DNA from: Angiostrongylus vasorum
Lineage: Eukaryota > Nematoda > Chromadorea > Rhabditida > Metastrongylidae
NCBI GenBank assembly: GCA_018806985.1
Contig: JADANN010000389.1
Coordinates: 1,488,001-1,552,000, forward strand
Direction: 5' to 3'
Length of the DNA stretch: 64,000 nt
Of the stretch, positions 10,501 through 22,439 are shown one piece after another. The notes beneath the pieces were generated by a model. The model had not been told where the DNA came from. It saw only the letters and a program-made list of their open reading frames with translations, and searched no databases. The translations under genes and the position numbers were made by a program. The first letter of the stretch is position 1. Each line of letters starts with the position of its first letter.

Positions 10501-13500
10501 TATCTGGCCTTTGCAATGACCCGCGGTGTCCTACCGATTTATCGAACCGGTGCTGCTATCCTCACAGACAAGTCTGGTCCCAATTTGCCGACCCCGAGGG
10601 GATGGAAGGCTTGGTGAGCCTTGGGCGCGGCGATTGATCCCATGTTTACTGCAGGGTGCCTCCGACCACTTCACTATACGCGAAACTTTATAGAGGCTAT
10701 TATTGTAAGATGCTGGCAGAATGCTGTGGCTCCAAATCGGCTGCAAAATGTGGAAAGCAGATCAAAGTTAGGTGTAGTGAATGCAAGAAACACTGTTTAG
10801 TGTTTCAATAATAATCACAGCAATTGAAAATTCTGAAGCACATTTTTTGAACATGAGATGTAGAAGGTCCGCGGCATGTCAGTGTTTGCAAAGACTCACT
10901 TTGTTAAGGAACATTAGAACGCACACTCTACGAACGCCTATTCGATATATAACCATTAGTCTTGGCACCGGCTACTAAATATCATTGCAGCAATTTAATG
11001 TTGCCTTGGCGAAGAAAGTTCGGCAACTGTATGTCTTACTCTACGAGGAATAGTACAAGAACTGTCTTGGTATTTGCAAGGGAAGAAACACCCGAATGAA
11101 TGTCCAGTTTTTGCAAACCATGATAAACAAAGAAAAACTTTTCATAGACTACACCGGATAGAGGACCAATGGAAGAGAAGATATCAATTTAATACAAACA
11201 GAATTGCAGAATGATTTGTGCAAGAATGAAAGAATCATGGAGGAAATGCATCGTATATGACTCATATGGTCGATAATGCGTCGAAAAAAAAACCGTACCA
11301 GTCTTCTCTTCAATAGAGAAAGTAAGTATTTGTTTATATGATCACTACCTGTGCTGCGTAGCCTATCGCTGCAGCAATGGACGAATCGGGAACATTTGAC
11401 ACAATATCAGCATCGACATGGGATTCCAGTGCCAGTGTTCTACCACACTGTTCTCTATAACACGAAATCGCATTACCGAGACATGAAATCACTGCAAGTT
11501 CACTGTAGAAAAATGTGCTGATGCATGAATAATATAAGTAGAGAATGACAAACCGTTTACGATTATAAACCTTCCACCTATCTGCTGTAATCTCATCGAT
11601 TACCGAGCAATTCATCCGCGCACAAATAAATTGCATTAGTCCCATTCGCCCGAAACAGCTGCTTAGCGGCTTCCACTCACTCAGTAGAGGAATGTAAGCA
11701 AGATCACAGTTTAAGGTATAATGGGTTGTTTATGAAAAGAGTAAAGTCGAATGTGGCTCGTGCTTTACCGTGGTATAGGTTGACTACTTGCTGGGCTTTG
11801 GAATAGAAGTATCGAATTTTTTACGAGCTTAAGTGAGCCTGCTAGAACGAGTCCTCCGATAACTAACCAGGACGAGGCGGTTTACCGTTTAGAAGCTCAA
11901 TTTTTTTTTATTTTTATATGACTCGCCTTCACGTCTATTGCGCGGATCCAAATACTTCCCACATTCAATTCGTTTCCTCGCAACCATTGTCCACGAAGGT
12001 CTTCTAACTTTTACATGTGGTTCCGGCTGCTGGCTGAGGATTTTCGTTCCATCTTGGATATCGTAGAATGCAGGTCGAGTCGATTCTTCCTGGAGTGCTG
12101 AGATAGCCGTGCTGGAGCGTTCCTAATTGGATTGCAGACAGCGATTGTTTCTCGGACAAGTCCAGCACAAATTTCCCAACCCCAGGGGAGATGAGAGGCT
12201 TGGTTGGCCCGGAGCGGAATCGAACTAGCACCATGCTCGTGATGACCAACATCATTACCACTGTGCTACCTACCCCTGGAGCTCATAGTGACAAACAGTA
12301 ACTAGTAAGACTAGTCTATGACTAAAGTTGTGTAGTACAAGAATTTCTTTTGTTTCCCAAGTGTGTTGATCTAATGTTTGTCACAAGTTCTAGGATAATC
12401 TACTAATATGATATGACAATTCCGATCCTGACAATACGATATGATAACTTATATGATAATTCACCACATCTGACAAATAACTACACATTGGTAGGCCATT
12501 ATTTTTCGTATTCGGGCATATAAGCAAAACTTCGGAAATTCTACGTGTAGAATTGATCTTAGCAGCCCACTACGAGAAATTTTATTACCTCAGGAAAACA
12601 TCAGGGTTGTAGAGTTTACAAACAGAGAACACAGTCGACTCAAAGCTATTACTTCTAGAAAGCGCTCATCATTTGTCAGAAGGAGGCAGTGGTTTGAAAA
12701 GTTACCAACCTGACTGACTGAACTTGTTGACCTTCGATAATTGAGTCATTCCTTGCGAAATACACGTACTCAAAGATGCACATTGCTTGCGATGTGTTTG
12801 GCTTCATCTGAGTGTAAAGATGTGGAAAATAGTTAAGATGTGCGTCAAAAGGCCGACGAAATCATCAATTACATTGATACTGTTGGGTTATTATGAAACT
12901 TCTTCGAACGGTACTCACAGCGCTCACCCTTTATTAGAAAAGTACCAAAAGTTCCATGAGATGCACGGTAACCACAAATATGATTGGCACTACTAGATAA
13001 ATCCAAGCTTAACGAGTAGTTAAAACGAATATTTAGATTTTGTAGATTTCAGATCTCTAAGTGTTTTCTCAAACACAGCGAGCATACCTTAAACACCACA
13101 CATTGACTCATGCAACTTTCTCATAAGGTTTTTGGTAAAAAACTCTAACATAGTAACGTACCTGACAAACAGATCGTATTCCCTTGCAAGAGATTTCCAC
13201 TATTTCACCAGCACCAACCTCAAAATTAATATTCGCCATGCTTGGAAGCGCACAAGATTCTGAAGCTGCGCAGTAAGCGACGGGGGATCCGCGCATTTCT
13301 GCAATGATTGCCTACCAATCTAACAAAAGATATTACTAGCACTGGCCAAATTTTTATAAACGCTGTGAGAAATGTAAATTGAGACTCCAACCAGATAACT
13401 TTCAAATATTCCGGACCTATATATACGTATAGAGCGCGTGTAGCACAGTGGTTGGAGGCGCCCTGTAATACACCATGGGATCGATCCCCGCGCCCAAGGC

Positions 13501-16500
13501 TCACCGAGCCTTCAATCCTCTGGGGTCGGCAAATTGGTACTAGACTTGTCTGAGAGGATGGCTGCAGTGGCTCTCGACAAATCGGTAGGGCACCGCGAGT
13601 CATTGTAAAGGCCAGATATGCATTCAACCACCTCTAACGATGCTTCATGAAGTCGAATGCATGGCGCATCGCTCAGGGATTCATCAACGCCGAGAGCTTT
13701 ATCTTTGTTTCCTTTATATAAACGTATAGAGTGGGCATTTTCTTTGTCCCTTCTTATTTTTTTCTGTTAAACGGTGAATCAGTAAAGTGCTCGGCTTTGA
13801 CCAATCCCCTGAGGGAACCAAGTACCGCTGGACGTGAGTGAATGCGCATCCGGCGTATACAATGACTTACGATGGCCTAACGATGTATCAAGTCAGTACT
13901 GTTATTCTCTCAAACAACGCTGGTAGCAATTCTGCGATCCCCTGAGGAACTGCATGCTTAGTGATTGCTGGACGCGGGATCGAACCCATATGTATTGCAG
14001 AGCAATTCTAAGCAATGCGTTACATGCACCCTTGTCTTTTATATTACAACCTAGGATCTGCAATTTGTAAAATTGTCGCAAGTACCAAGTGGCGCGAATT
14101 CAGCGGTTTTTGAACAACTTGATTTACCGGCAAAAATTAAAATGCTCGAGAAATGGGTTCCATCATTTATGGCTGATAGATAAATTCTAGGGCGAAATTA
14201 GCCGTACTCTACAAATTATTTAATAACATTGTTGGTGGCTAAAGTGCAATATTGATATCCAGATATCAGGCTTGTGCGGAAGCGATCCTCATTCTCAAGA
14301 CATTCGCGACGATGCTAGACTTCTGATCCACAGACGATAATTATTTGTAAACTAGATAAGTGAATTAATTGATAAGTTATAAATATGTTTAGAATTTAAG
14401 GTCCCAAAGGAATCAAAATGAAATATAAATTTTTTGAGCTCTCAACACAAGTGCGGTAGCGGCATAGCGAACGCTATATTGGGCAACAACATGAGCTTCC
14501 ATGAAGGATAACGGTAAAAAATAGGTCTCGTGGATCGTAGAAAATCGTAGAAAATCAGATTCCGACTTCATAAAGTTGGAGAATTTCCAACTTGTAGGAA
14601 AATATCTGCAGATACTAATGGTTTTTATTCCACTGATAGAGTCCAATACGAGCTGAGATACGTCGCTTTGATGATAAAAAGCAGCCATAGCTCGCACGCA
14701 TCGTGTGGTTGCCATTAGGGATATGTTAACGTAGCAGTTTCATTAATATGGGAAAAAAGAGAATGAGAAGGCCAAGCAGTTGAATGAATATTTCAGGCAG
14801 CCAGATATTGGCCGAAAAAAATTTGAAACCGACCCTCTGTTTCGTAGATTGTGCCGACACAAAGTGGCCGATTGCCGTAGGGGTCACGAATAGCATATAG
14901 GCGATCATAACTCATCACCAATAGAGAATATGACATATTGATGGCTGCCATGGTCACAGCAAGCTCCTCAAAAAAAAGAAAAAATAGTGAAAGTGAGCAC
15001 AATAGACCACGCATGAAAAGAACAAGAAGTCTAGTTATTTTCGCATGTTTGAATTTGCATGGGTAATAGGAAATTACCTTAGAGATATCACCCCAATCAA
15101 CGTCGTTTCGGTTCTTGTAGTTAAGCGCTATGGCCTTCGCTACCATTTGAGCTATTAGCTCAGAGTCAGTGTCGGTCGACAGACCGACCCCTTCATGTAG
15201 CACCTAAACACGAGTCACCAACTCCAATAAGAAAGTAGATCAATTGGTGCTTAAAAAATGATGAGGAGCAAAGATGGAAATCGATTGCTTTCTGTTTTCA
15301 TCGGCTTGGTTCTTCTTACGACTTCAACTTCCCACAGTAATATGCCTAAATTTAAAGAAATGTTCTTACGAAACCAGTGAAATGTAATGTTTCTCCCAGA
15401 ATTTTCTCCCATTCTAAAGAACCAAGGATAGCTCCGAATCGTGCAGCGTGGCAATCGAAATCCCAAAGATATTCACATTAAATAAAGAAGGAAGCAAAAT
15501 AGTATACTCATTAATCTACTAAACACTAAGGTTGAAGTAAAAATACGGCAATGGAATCAGCGGATTAATTACTCTCATAATTGACAACATACAAGTTTAA
15601 TTTATAAAATTTATAACCTTCAAAACGTTGGACAGCTTAGTGACTTAATCGTGGACACCGTAGCAATACTTCAATTCGTGTTCCGTTTCCTCATGACAGT
15701 CGTTTTTTTAAAGTACTTAGCTTCGCCACTTAATATCACCGCTCATCCTTCACTATGAACGACTAACACGTCCGTTCATCTTGTAGGTCTTTACAGGAAG
15801 TTTGGGTCATCATGATGTTCACTTTTGATCATCGACTCTGATGAAGAAGACGAAGACGATCACTAGCCGAATAAAGTTATTTATCAACCTCGTGTAAGCT
15901 TATCAAAGACAGGATACATGTCCATCACTCTTCCGTTCTTCTAATCCACTTGTCGCCAACTGTCCTTGCAACATCATCCATCTCTGATTCATTCTTTAAA
16001 GGTGCATTTCCCTATACTCAAATCAACTTTATCAACAACAAGAACACTTGTCTTCCACCAGTAATTCACAGTGGATGGAGCATTATGTCTCGAAAAAGAA
16101 TCGTGCAACTATCACCTGTACCACCTGTCGTCCCGTTGGTTGTCGAGTGACTCGAGCGGGCGCCATTAAGACCTCCACATCTCCCTGTCGCGTGCAAGAG
16201 TAGCCTAGCTCGTTGTGTTCCGCTCTGCAGACTGGTTGAGCATCACATCTTTCCTCTAGACTTTTCGTGAAGAACTCTAACTACCGAGTTAGTGGTCTTT
16301 CTGCAGTATAGTTGACATCACGAGGAATCTAGTCGCTAACATTTCTTGTTCATTGGTTGTCGTTCATATGTATTATGTGCACGGCGTGTTTTATCTACGA
16401 CAGCTTGGTGTATAAAACGATGTGTGATTTTTGATCGCTGACGCAAATCGGAGCTTCGGATCCATTCCCTCACCTGTGTGAACGGAATAATCCTAGCAAC

Positions 16501-19500
16501 TCATTTCGACTGCGCGTCCTGTAACGCTGAGTGGTCCTTCACTCTCCTTACGCAGCAACTAGGCTTCTAATGCGTATGTTAAGGCAGCAGTAATTGTGGA
16601 GTTGAAGTGGTGGGCACGGAACGGGTGTTCTTTGTTCTCTTCACTCACATCGTCGATGCTCTTGAAAGTTCAACAAACCGCTCACTTCCTCATCCTCAAC
16701 TTTGGAGCTAAGTCTTTTAGCATACTGGTTTCGTGACCAAGATAGACGTAGCTGGAGCATTCGGTGACAATCGTACCGTTGAGCGTGAGTGGGACGTACG
16801 AAAATGATTTCCACTCCCATATTATCCAACCACCGCATTCGCATGACGTATTCAAATATAGGATGGTGATACTTGGAATTTCTATATAGCCTACGAAGAA
16901 ACATCATAAACTGAGTAGCGACGCCTTGGCAGTCCAGGGCTTTCATTACTGCTTCTATCTCAACTGAGTGAAAAGCTTTCTCAAATCGTCGAAAATGAGA
17001 TGGAGCTGTCTCTTGTACATTCGCGACACTTCAATGAGTCCTGTTATTGTGTGAATGTGGTCCCTCGCACAGAATACTTTTCGAAACCCTGCTTGCTCAC
17101 ATGACTGTCCTTCTTCCACAGTTCTGAAAAACCTGTTTCGAATGACACGAGTGAAAAGTTTGTGGATGACAGACAGCAAGCAGATTGGGCGGTAGTTGCC
17201 GGTGTCGTGGAGGTCTACTTTCTCGAACAACAACACAGTCTTGCTGGTTTTCCATTGAGTAGGGACCTTGCATTCAGACAACTAACGTGTGAAGAGCCGA
17301 GCAAGTGTGCTTACGAGGACTGGTAGAATGTTTATAGGTGTTCAGATGTTATCCTCTTCAGACCTAGCGCCTTCCAGGTTTTTCACCGACGAAAGAGCAC
17401 GACGGAATTCGGAAGTGAGAAACGGTAGTACGACATACCCATCCTCCTTTATTTCCTAAGAGGAAAGCAGGACGTGGCTATTGAAGAGAGAGTAGTAGTC
17501 GTGTAACTGGTCCATGTTGGAGTGCAATCATCTTGGTTTTCTGAATGGAGAAGTTTCGCTGGGATTTGGGAATGCTTTTTCCCAGTATCTGTATCTTCGA
17601 CCATAACTGCTGCAGTTTTCTTTTCAAGATCTTTTATCGCCTGTCTGCACGCAAGTTTTGACATGAGATTGCGGTTGTCTGTAGCTTGTGCGATTCCGCT
17701 GGCGTATCAGCTTGAGTGTTTTGGGGACAGATGTCTGTTAAGGACTTTCGAACTCTCAACTTTCATAATGCTAACGTAAATATGTTGAAGAAGCTGATCG
17801 TACTCATCATCGATGTTATTAAAAACGGCATATTCAAGACGGCCAACTAATGAACTGAATAGATATGGTGGTTTTGTGATTTCGTTTTGGATTTGACGGC
17901 TTTTCCTCCTCTCAGTAAGAACTGAAATATTGCACGAAAGAGGCGATAATCTGATCACATGTAGACTTTTAAGATAACAGCGACATCCTTTAGGCGAAAC
18001 CATAGATTACTATGTGTTCTATTTCATTGTGGTGCTCTCCATAGGAAGACTCTCAGGTCCAGCTTTGAGTACGAGGCTTCTGGATTGTGAGTTACCATGA
18101 ATGGTCATGGTGGTTATGATAAAGTTAGGCCGCTTACCCTACTCGTTCCATTTTAATCCGTAGGTCCTAATATGACGTTCTTCAGAGGAATAGAAAAACA
18201 CAATACAATACAACAGTAGCTGACATTTCAGCAGTATCGCCTTCTTCTTCTTCCGTATTCCAATGCCGAGGTTAATAGAAAGTCGATCCTGGGAAACTGT
18301 TCTTCAGAGGTTCTTCTGGGTCCAGTTTAGCGCAGAATCTCCAACGACGACCTTAAAACATGTACGTCTTCTCCGTGGAATTTCTCCAAGTCCATATAGA
18401 ACGCTTCGATATCGTCTTCGTCCACAATACTGCATAAACGACGAAGATTGTCAATGCTGGTATTGATGCATATCTCTTCAACCGTAAACGTCCACTCGTG
18501 TTGTTACTCGTTCGAGTGAACCCATGTTCATGGCTAAACTCGTGTGGACGAGAACAACAACGCAGCCTACTCCTCTACTATCGCATGTTCCGAGCAACAG
18601 TCCTTCACTAGTGCCACAGACGGCGTTGAATGGGCGACGTCTTCTCGTCTCAGTCAGTCGGATGGGGTCATATCTTACCCTTATTATCTACATGGTGTCC
18701 TATGTCGAGGACTTAGATAAGAGTGAGAGTTCATTCTAGGTACAGATAGTCACTTTAAACATTTGCGATTTAAGTAGCCTAGAATGTCTCGGATATTTTA
18801 GCTGGTTTTCCACACTTGTCCTTCCGAACACTGTCTTATTAAGGGCTTTTTGGAGGTCAGGGGGAATAAGGCTTATTTTTACTGTGTTTAACGTTTGATA
18901 CTTTTGCTGAGCTCTGAACGTGGGGGTTGGATATACTCACATTCAGCTTTCCAGTCTCTCCCAGAGTAGGGGAACCTGTTTGTTGGAGGCGCCTCCTAAC
19001 CGCCAACCATATATTTCTCGGTCATCTAGCTTTTGGCCGATTTAACTAGTACAATGAAAACGGCATAAACGAGAACACGCCAACGCACACACGCATGATT
19101 ACGTCCTCGTAAACACAGAAGCTGTGTGCCAAATCGGCACAGTGGAAACAAGGAGCCCATGCTCCTGATCCATCTGCGTGTCAGCGTATCAAAGATTAGT
19201 TTTGGTCCGCCATTAACCACCCCCTCATCTGCTCCCTCAGGACGCGCCTGGTTACGTCGCCACTAACCGCCATGAGATCGGGCATCAGTGGTTATGACGG
19301 GCTTTGTGTGAGCAGAAAGGAAAAGTAGCTTACAGTTATGAACATGAACTGAACCGTCTGACTTTTGGATGCGTCAATGAACACCAGACAGATTTTTTAC
19401 ATTGTTGAGAAACATGTTCGCACTACTTCCTCATACCTCTTCCCTTTTCTTCTTTGCATCCACCAGCTCACCATTGTGTGCAATGGCAATAGCACCAACA

Positions 19501-21394
19501 GCCGTGTAGACAACAAATGGCTGTACACAGTTGATCGCGCATGGCTTCCTTCCTGCTGTCGAGTAGCGATTATGACCGATTATGACGTTGGATCCTGGAA
19601 CCACTTTATTCAAGAAATTTGGAAAGATACACTACAATATCAACTGTTAAGTTGAAGGTAACAAATTTCGTTCTTAGAACTAATTGCACCATTAGAGCAA
19701 TAACAATCCTGACTCCACAGTAGAAGAGCTAAAAAAGCTCAATATATTCCATTAATACTTCATTCCATATAAAACCAAGTGCGATAAATTGTTCATGGAA
19801 GGAAAAGCTAAACTCATCAAGTGGTTGCCATATGAGTGTTTTTGAGAATGCTACATACAGTTAAATTTAGAAAATCCTTGTTGAGATTAAAAAACGGAAT
19901 TTTTTACAGAAAGCAATATGTGGTTGATGTGTGAGGAGTAGAATCCTCCAGAATAGCTTCGCGTATTTTTTAAATCTCAACATTACCTCTCAGTTTACAG
20001 ATATTCTGCTCCACGAAGACATCCCTAACAAGGCCATGTCCTTTTATGATTTCCAGCTGTTGTCGATCCTTACCGTTCGAGCCGACTAACCCAGAAGCTT
20101 CCGTACCCCCCTGAAACGTAACTGCTCATGGTTTTAAAGAAGCATTAGTTACAAACACTGAAGGATACCGTGGAAGGGTTCTGTGTCATTTAAAATGTTA
20201 ATATAAAGTCGACTAACAGATCTTACCATTGTTATTAGATGACCCTACATCACATGTACCACCTATGCAGGTCCCAGCACTTCTTCTACGTCATTCGCTC
20301 TCTCTCATCCACCACCCACGGTTTCGAAGCTTTTTACGCTCGAGTTCGGCTGCTGCTCAAGGGATTCTCCGTCTTGGTCAGAGCTTGAGTACTGCCACTT
20401 GGATTGGAAAGCGTCAGCTTCTCTCAGACAATTTTGGCACCCCGTTGAGATGAAGGGGTCTTGGGCCCGCCCAGAGCGAGGTCAAGGCAGCGCCTAGATA
20501 GGTGGGCCGTCTGACGAATGAGCCGGATCCCTACCACTGCGCTAACCGATCTACTGTGCGTTCGAAATACCTTAACGACTTAGACGGTCTCGTATACCTA
20601 GTAATGAGAATTTGAGTCCCAGAGATTACAGGCTCTCGGTTGACAGTTGAATGAACTGCATGACTGCTAAAGTCATTATGAAACGAACGCATTGAGTCCT
20701 CTAACAGTTGTGGATCTCATTAGCAATCACACAAAAATCCACTGACTTTTCAAGCTGATCCGTCTAAAGAAATAATAAAATAGTTCCATAAATTCATATC
20801 TCGAATACCCACCCAAGGGTTTACCGCCTCATCGTGGCTGGGAGGTGTTCCTGGGTGTCGGGTTGTGATGTACAACGTCCCCCTCGGGAAGGTCTCCCAA
20901 GCAGAGGAGTCCGGCGTTTCCATCAGAAAGCATAGCTAAGAGTAAACCAATACTAGCATCCGTCACCGTACTGGTAACAAATTAGTCGCGTGGTGGCAAA
21001 TCTCTCTCTGATCCACAAGGGCGGCGACTACCTGTGGTGGTGGCGACATGGGGCAGACTTTGGACTGGCTGACCTCTGGACCTCATGGAACCACAATGGC
21101 TAGACAAGCAAAACTTCGAAAAAGAGGAAATTATGCTGGGGTCCGCATAACCAGTGAAGACGGACATCCAAGTATCCAAGTAGATATATTAGAATACCGC
21201 CGATTCCAGAAGCGTCGTAAATGCTGGGCTCGTGGTTGCTCAGTGAACCGCGCGCGTATGTATAATAGATAGCTAGATCTTAGCTGACATTCACACCTGT
21301 GCTGAAGTGCTGTGAGACCATCAACTGCGAGGACATGTAGTGCTACGTCCATTTCCACTCCTTCGGCTTTTACCATTCCTATGATCCCACACAT
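7545..21394 (-). CDS. ppat-1: Amidophosphoribosyltransferase (glutamine PRPP amidotransferase)
   Basis: This enzyme catalyses the first committed step of de novo purine synthesis, PRPP plus glutamine to 5-phosphoribosylamine, in the cytosol. Ten exons were read: 21297-21394, 19987-20110, 19437-19594, 15078-15203, 14834-14966, 13162-13298, 12710-12807, 11349-11454, 8588-8974 and 7545-7640, about 488 codons, the usual family length. The start is the ATG of MCGIIG at 21394: removing Met exposes the catalytic Cys2, with no propeptide as found in the human enzyme. An upstream in-frame ATG (MYYR) at 21406 is less likely. Key motifs include [34 protein letters not shown], the PRPP loop [26 protein letters not shown] and GHCTACLNG. 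All junctions keep phase except exon 1 to exon 2, which is off by one at a G run. The exon 5 start could be 14966 or 14963. The introns hold many SINEs and a full-size LINE. Confidence 0.95.
8011..8300 (+). mobile_element. tRNA-derived SINE, family A, copy in ppat-1 intron 9 (plus)
   Basis: The copy starts gatgcgtgtagcgcagtgg (A box tagcgcagtgg) and ends aggaagctttatgctcttt. The B-box region (aatgtttcggtcctgatc) is degraded. It is opposed tail-to-tail by the copy at 8328-8552. Confidence 0.75.
8328..8552 (-). mobile_element. tRNA-derived SINE, family A, copy in ppat-1 intron 9 (minus)
   Basis: This is the reverse-complement copy: tail near 8330 (ccctcggcgttgatcgatcc), gaatgcgccatgcattcgac in the body, and the head at gcactgcacgcg near 8540. 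The central B-box part is shortened relative to other copies. It lies about 28 bases from the tail of the plus copy and so forms a long inverted repeat with it. Confidence 0.75.
9337..9608 (-). mobile_element. tRNA-derived SINE, family A, copy in ppat-1 intron 8
   Basis: The tail (aaaggatgaagcgtccgaag) is at the left and the head (gcactacacgcgacccc) at the right. The middle (aaccatggtgagtagagggt, gaacgaaccaaagatcg) is diverged, and the A box is recognisable only in part. Confidence 0.7.
9609..10403. other. Intronic stretch, nothing assigned
   Basis: This part of ppat-1 intron 8 has open frames of about 70-105 codons on both strands (for example minus 9692-10012) but shows no family motif. 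The start of the stretch (attggtgccagacttgtcga) faintly resembles the SINE body, so some of it may be an old repeat. Confidence 0.35.
10404..10685 (-). mobile_element. tRNA-derived SINE, family A, copy in ppat-1 intron 8
   Basis: Tail aaaggataaacgataaagct, body gatgcgccatgaattcgac and caatttgccgaccccgagg, then gcgcggcgattgatcccatg (B-box region on the minus strand), and head cactatacgcg at the right. Confidence 0.8.
11907..12283 (-). mobile_element. tRNA-derived SINE, family B, copy in ppat-1 intron 7
   Basis: On the minus strand the head has an A box (tagcacagtgg, plus 12258-12268) and a B box (agttcgattcc, plus 12226-12236), about 32 bases apart as in tRNA genes. The body reads accccaggggagatgagagg and gaggattttcgttccatc on the plus strand. 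The far end is atttttatatgactcgcc. This is a different family from A and recurs at 20225, 26205, 39703, 46015, 49720 and 63040. Confidence 0.85.
13432..13715 (+). mobile_element. tRNA-derived SINE, family A, well-preserved copy in ppat-1 intron 5
   Basis: A box tagcacagtgg (13441-13451) and B box ggatcgatccc (13478-13488) are both near consensus, 37 bases apart. The body has ctgggaggatgg-type sequence, atgcattcaaccacctct and gtcgaatgcatggcgcatc. The tail is gccgagagctttatctttg. It is one of the better copies for defining the family. Confidence 0.88.
13780..14035 (-). mobile_element. tRNA-derived SINE, family A, inverted partner in ppat-1 intron 5
   Basis: The tail (agtaaagtgctcggctttga) is at the left. 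The body has gaatgcgcatccggcgtat. The minus-strand B box lies in gggatcgaacccatatgta (13976-13994). The head gcgttacatgcaccc is at the right. It lies tail-to-tail with the copy at 13432-13715, about 65 bases away. Confidence 0.78.
14036..14833. other. Intronic stretch, nothing assigned
   Basis: This is the remainder of ppat-1 intron 5. A 100-codon minus frame (14413-14715) is open but shows no motif and is not flanked by convincing splice sites in phase, so it is treated as chance. Confidence 0.4.
15800..15900 (+). mobile_element. Fragment of foldback element (terminal inverted repeat)
   Basis: The sequence gactctgatgaagaagacga, then actagccgaataaagttat and atcaacctcgtgtaagctta, is the right terminal part of the element seen complete at 26484-26875. 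Only one end is kept here, inside ppat-1 intron 3. Confidence 0.6.
16095..19260 (-). mobile_element. RTE-type LINE, near full length, inactivated
   Basis: This copy of about 3.2 kb lies in ppat-1 intron 3. Reverse transcriptase is clear at 16955-17281 on the minus strand: [45 protein letters not shown] and [14 protein letters not shown]. Upstream on the minus strand (about 17450-18740) are the linker and endonuclease parts, broken into several frames. The 5' leader (18900-19260) matches the leaders near 36930-37300 and 46740-47070, and the 3' end (near 16100, gtcgtcccgttggttgtcga) matches 34090, 31670 and 59970. Frames are interrupted throughout, so it cannot make its protein. Confidence 0.88.
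20225..20560 (-). mobile_element. tRNA-derived SINE, family B, copy in ppat-1 intron 1
   Basis: The minus-strand head ggttagcgcagtggtaggg (plus 20537-20555) has a good A box; the B box is lost. The body has cacccacggtttcgaagctt, ctcaagggattctccgtctt and the cagacaattttggcacccc block shared with other B copies. Confidence 0.75.
20815..21185 (+). mobile_element. Interspersed element family D, copy in ppat-1 intron 1
   Basis: The head is tttaccgcctcatcgtggct and the body tggtggcaaatctctctctg. The tail is aaattatgctggggtccgca, then aaccagtgaagacggacatc, as at 3365-3735. It is the clearest copy of the family. Confidence 0.75.
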
Positions 21395-22094
21395 TCTATA
21401 ATACACTACTCTGTTTCTCTTCTTAACAAACTTGTTCTATTTTCAAAATCCATTCATATCAACGGCGTCACCAAAAAAAACTACTTTTTAGAAAAGTATT
21501 TCAAAAAGGAACGTATGTGTAGATGCTGTAGAGAGAAGAGATAAAGACGAATATCATCTGCCAGAAATAGTTGCTGCCTATTTGTATGCTCCTCTTTATG
21601 AATAGTTGAGGTTATAGAAAACTTATATTTCTTTTTCTTCGCAGTCATTATTCAAGTATATCGTGTTTTATTTAATGCTATATCCAATAAACTGATATAG
21701 TATTCTGTAGACTTGTAGAGCGGTGGGAGTTACGACGGTTTGATGTAAGTCGTTCGATTTAAAAGATAGCTCTAAAATATCGTGCTCGAATGGTCCAAAA
21801 TTTTGAAATATAACTGCCAAACTGAAGGAGTCAGCAAGTGTTATCGTCTGCATCCTTGTGATCCCATTAATCATCGCTTTGACTCGATCCGACATCTCCA
21901 ATTGTCCATGTGGCGCGCTTACTCGAACGCTAAGGACATTCTTTCACTGATAAACTAAATACGAGGTTGACAACACAATTTATTCGGCTAACATTTAGGC
22001 GCTTGGCCATAATTATTCAATCTTTTTGAACAAATAACAATGCGAAAGCCATGTTTACGTTAGAAAATATGTGGAAAAATTCCTTCTCATAGAT
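21395..22094. other. Region upstream of ppat-1, nothing assigned
   Basis: The ppat-1 promoter and 5' UTR should lie here. I see no trans-splicing or promoter element that I could defend. A 77-codon minus frame (21668-21901) has no recognisable motif. Confidence 0.4.
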
Positions 22095-22410
22095 TTACCT
22101 CCTCATCATGGCTGGGTAATGGGTGTTTGACTGCAGTGTGAAGCGACAGCTCACCCACTTAGCAAGGATTCCCAGGCTGAGAAGGAGTGCGACGTTTCCA
22201 TCCGTAATCCCAGCCGAAAGTAAACCAATACCACGATTGACCACTGTTATGGTATCAGACTACTCGCAAAGTGGCAAATCTCCCCTCAGATTCAAAAAGG
22301 GAAGGTGACTGTTTGTGGTGGTGACCACCTAAGAAAAGCTTCGGTCAGGCTGGTCTCTGAACTGCAGGGATCTACACTGGCTAAACCAGAAGTGCTCCTG
22401 CTTCAGTACC
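22095..22410 (+). mobile_element. Interspersed element family D, diverged copy
   Basis: The head is tttacctcctcatcatggct and the body has tactcgcaaagtggcaaatc and ggtcaggctggtctctgaac. The standard tail is missing or replaced. It lies immediately upstream of the LINE at 22440-24160. Confidence 0.65.
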
Positions 22411-22439
22411 TCGCGCACTGAGAATTCAGTGTCCAGCAC

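Larger units (their letters stand above)
7545..12807 (-). other. ppat-1: ppat-1 phosphoribosyltransferase domain exons 7-10
   Basis: Exon 7 begins [19 protein letters not shown]. Exon 8 has [12 protein letters not shown]. Exon 9 (387 nt) holds the PRPP-binding loop [13 protein letters not shown] and [21 protein letters not shown]. Exon 10 ends [19 protein letters not shown]. The four cysteines that bind the 4Fe-4S cluster in the Bacillus-type enzyme have counterparts here: MCIFEY, FPCFMG and the CxxC of HCTAC. An Fe-S form of the enzyme is therefore expected (inference from family knowledge). Confidence 0.92.
13162..21394 (-). other. ppat-1: ppat-1 glutaminase (Ntn hydrolase) domain exons 1-6
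   Basis: Exons 1-6 encode the class II glutamine amidotransferase half. The nucleophile Cys follows the start Met. Glutamine-binding residues of the family appear as the Arg in GHNRYSTAG (exon 3), Asn-Gly in AHNGELVD (exon 3) and Asp in STDTDSEL (exon 4). Exon 5 has [20 protein letters not shown] and exon 6 has ASESCALPS and GEIVEIS, typical of the domain end. Exon 2 ([13 protein letters not shown] ... GHGLVRDVF) is clear but is read one base out of phase from exon 1. Confidence 0.92.

Noticed and set aside
4158..21394. Operon of mmad-1 and ppat-1
   Set aside because: The genes are on opposite strands and converge.
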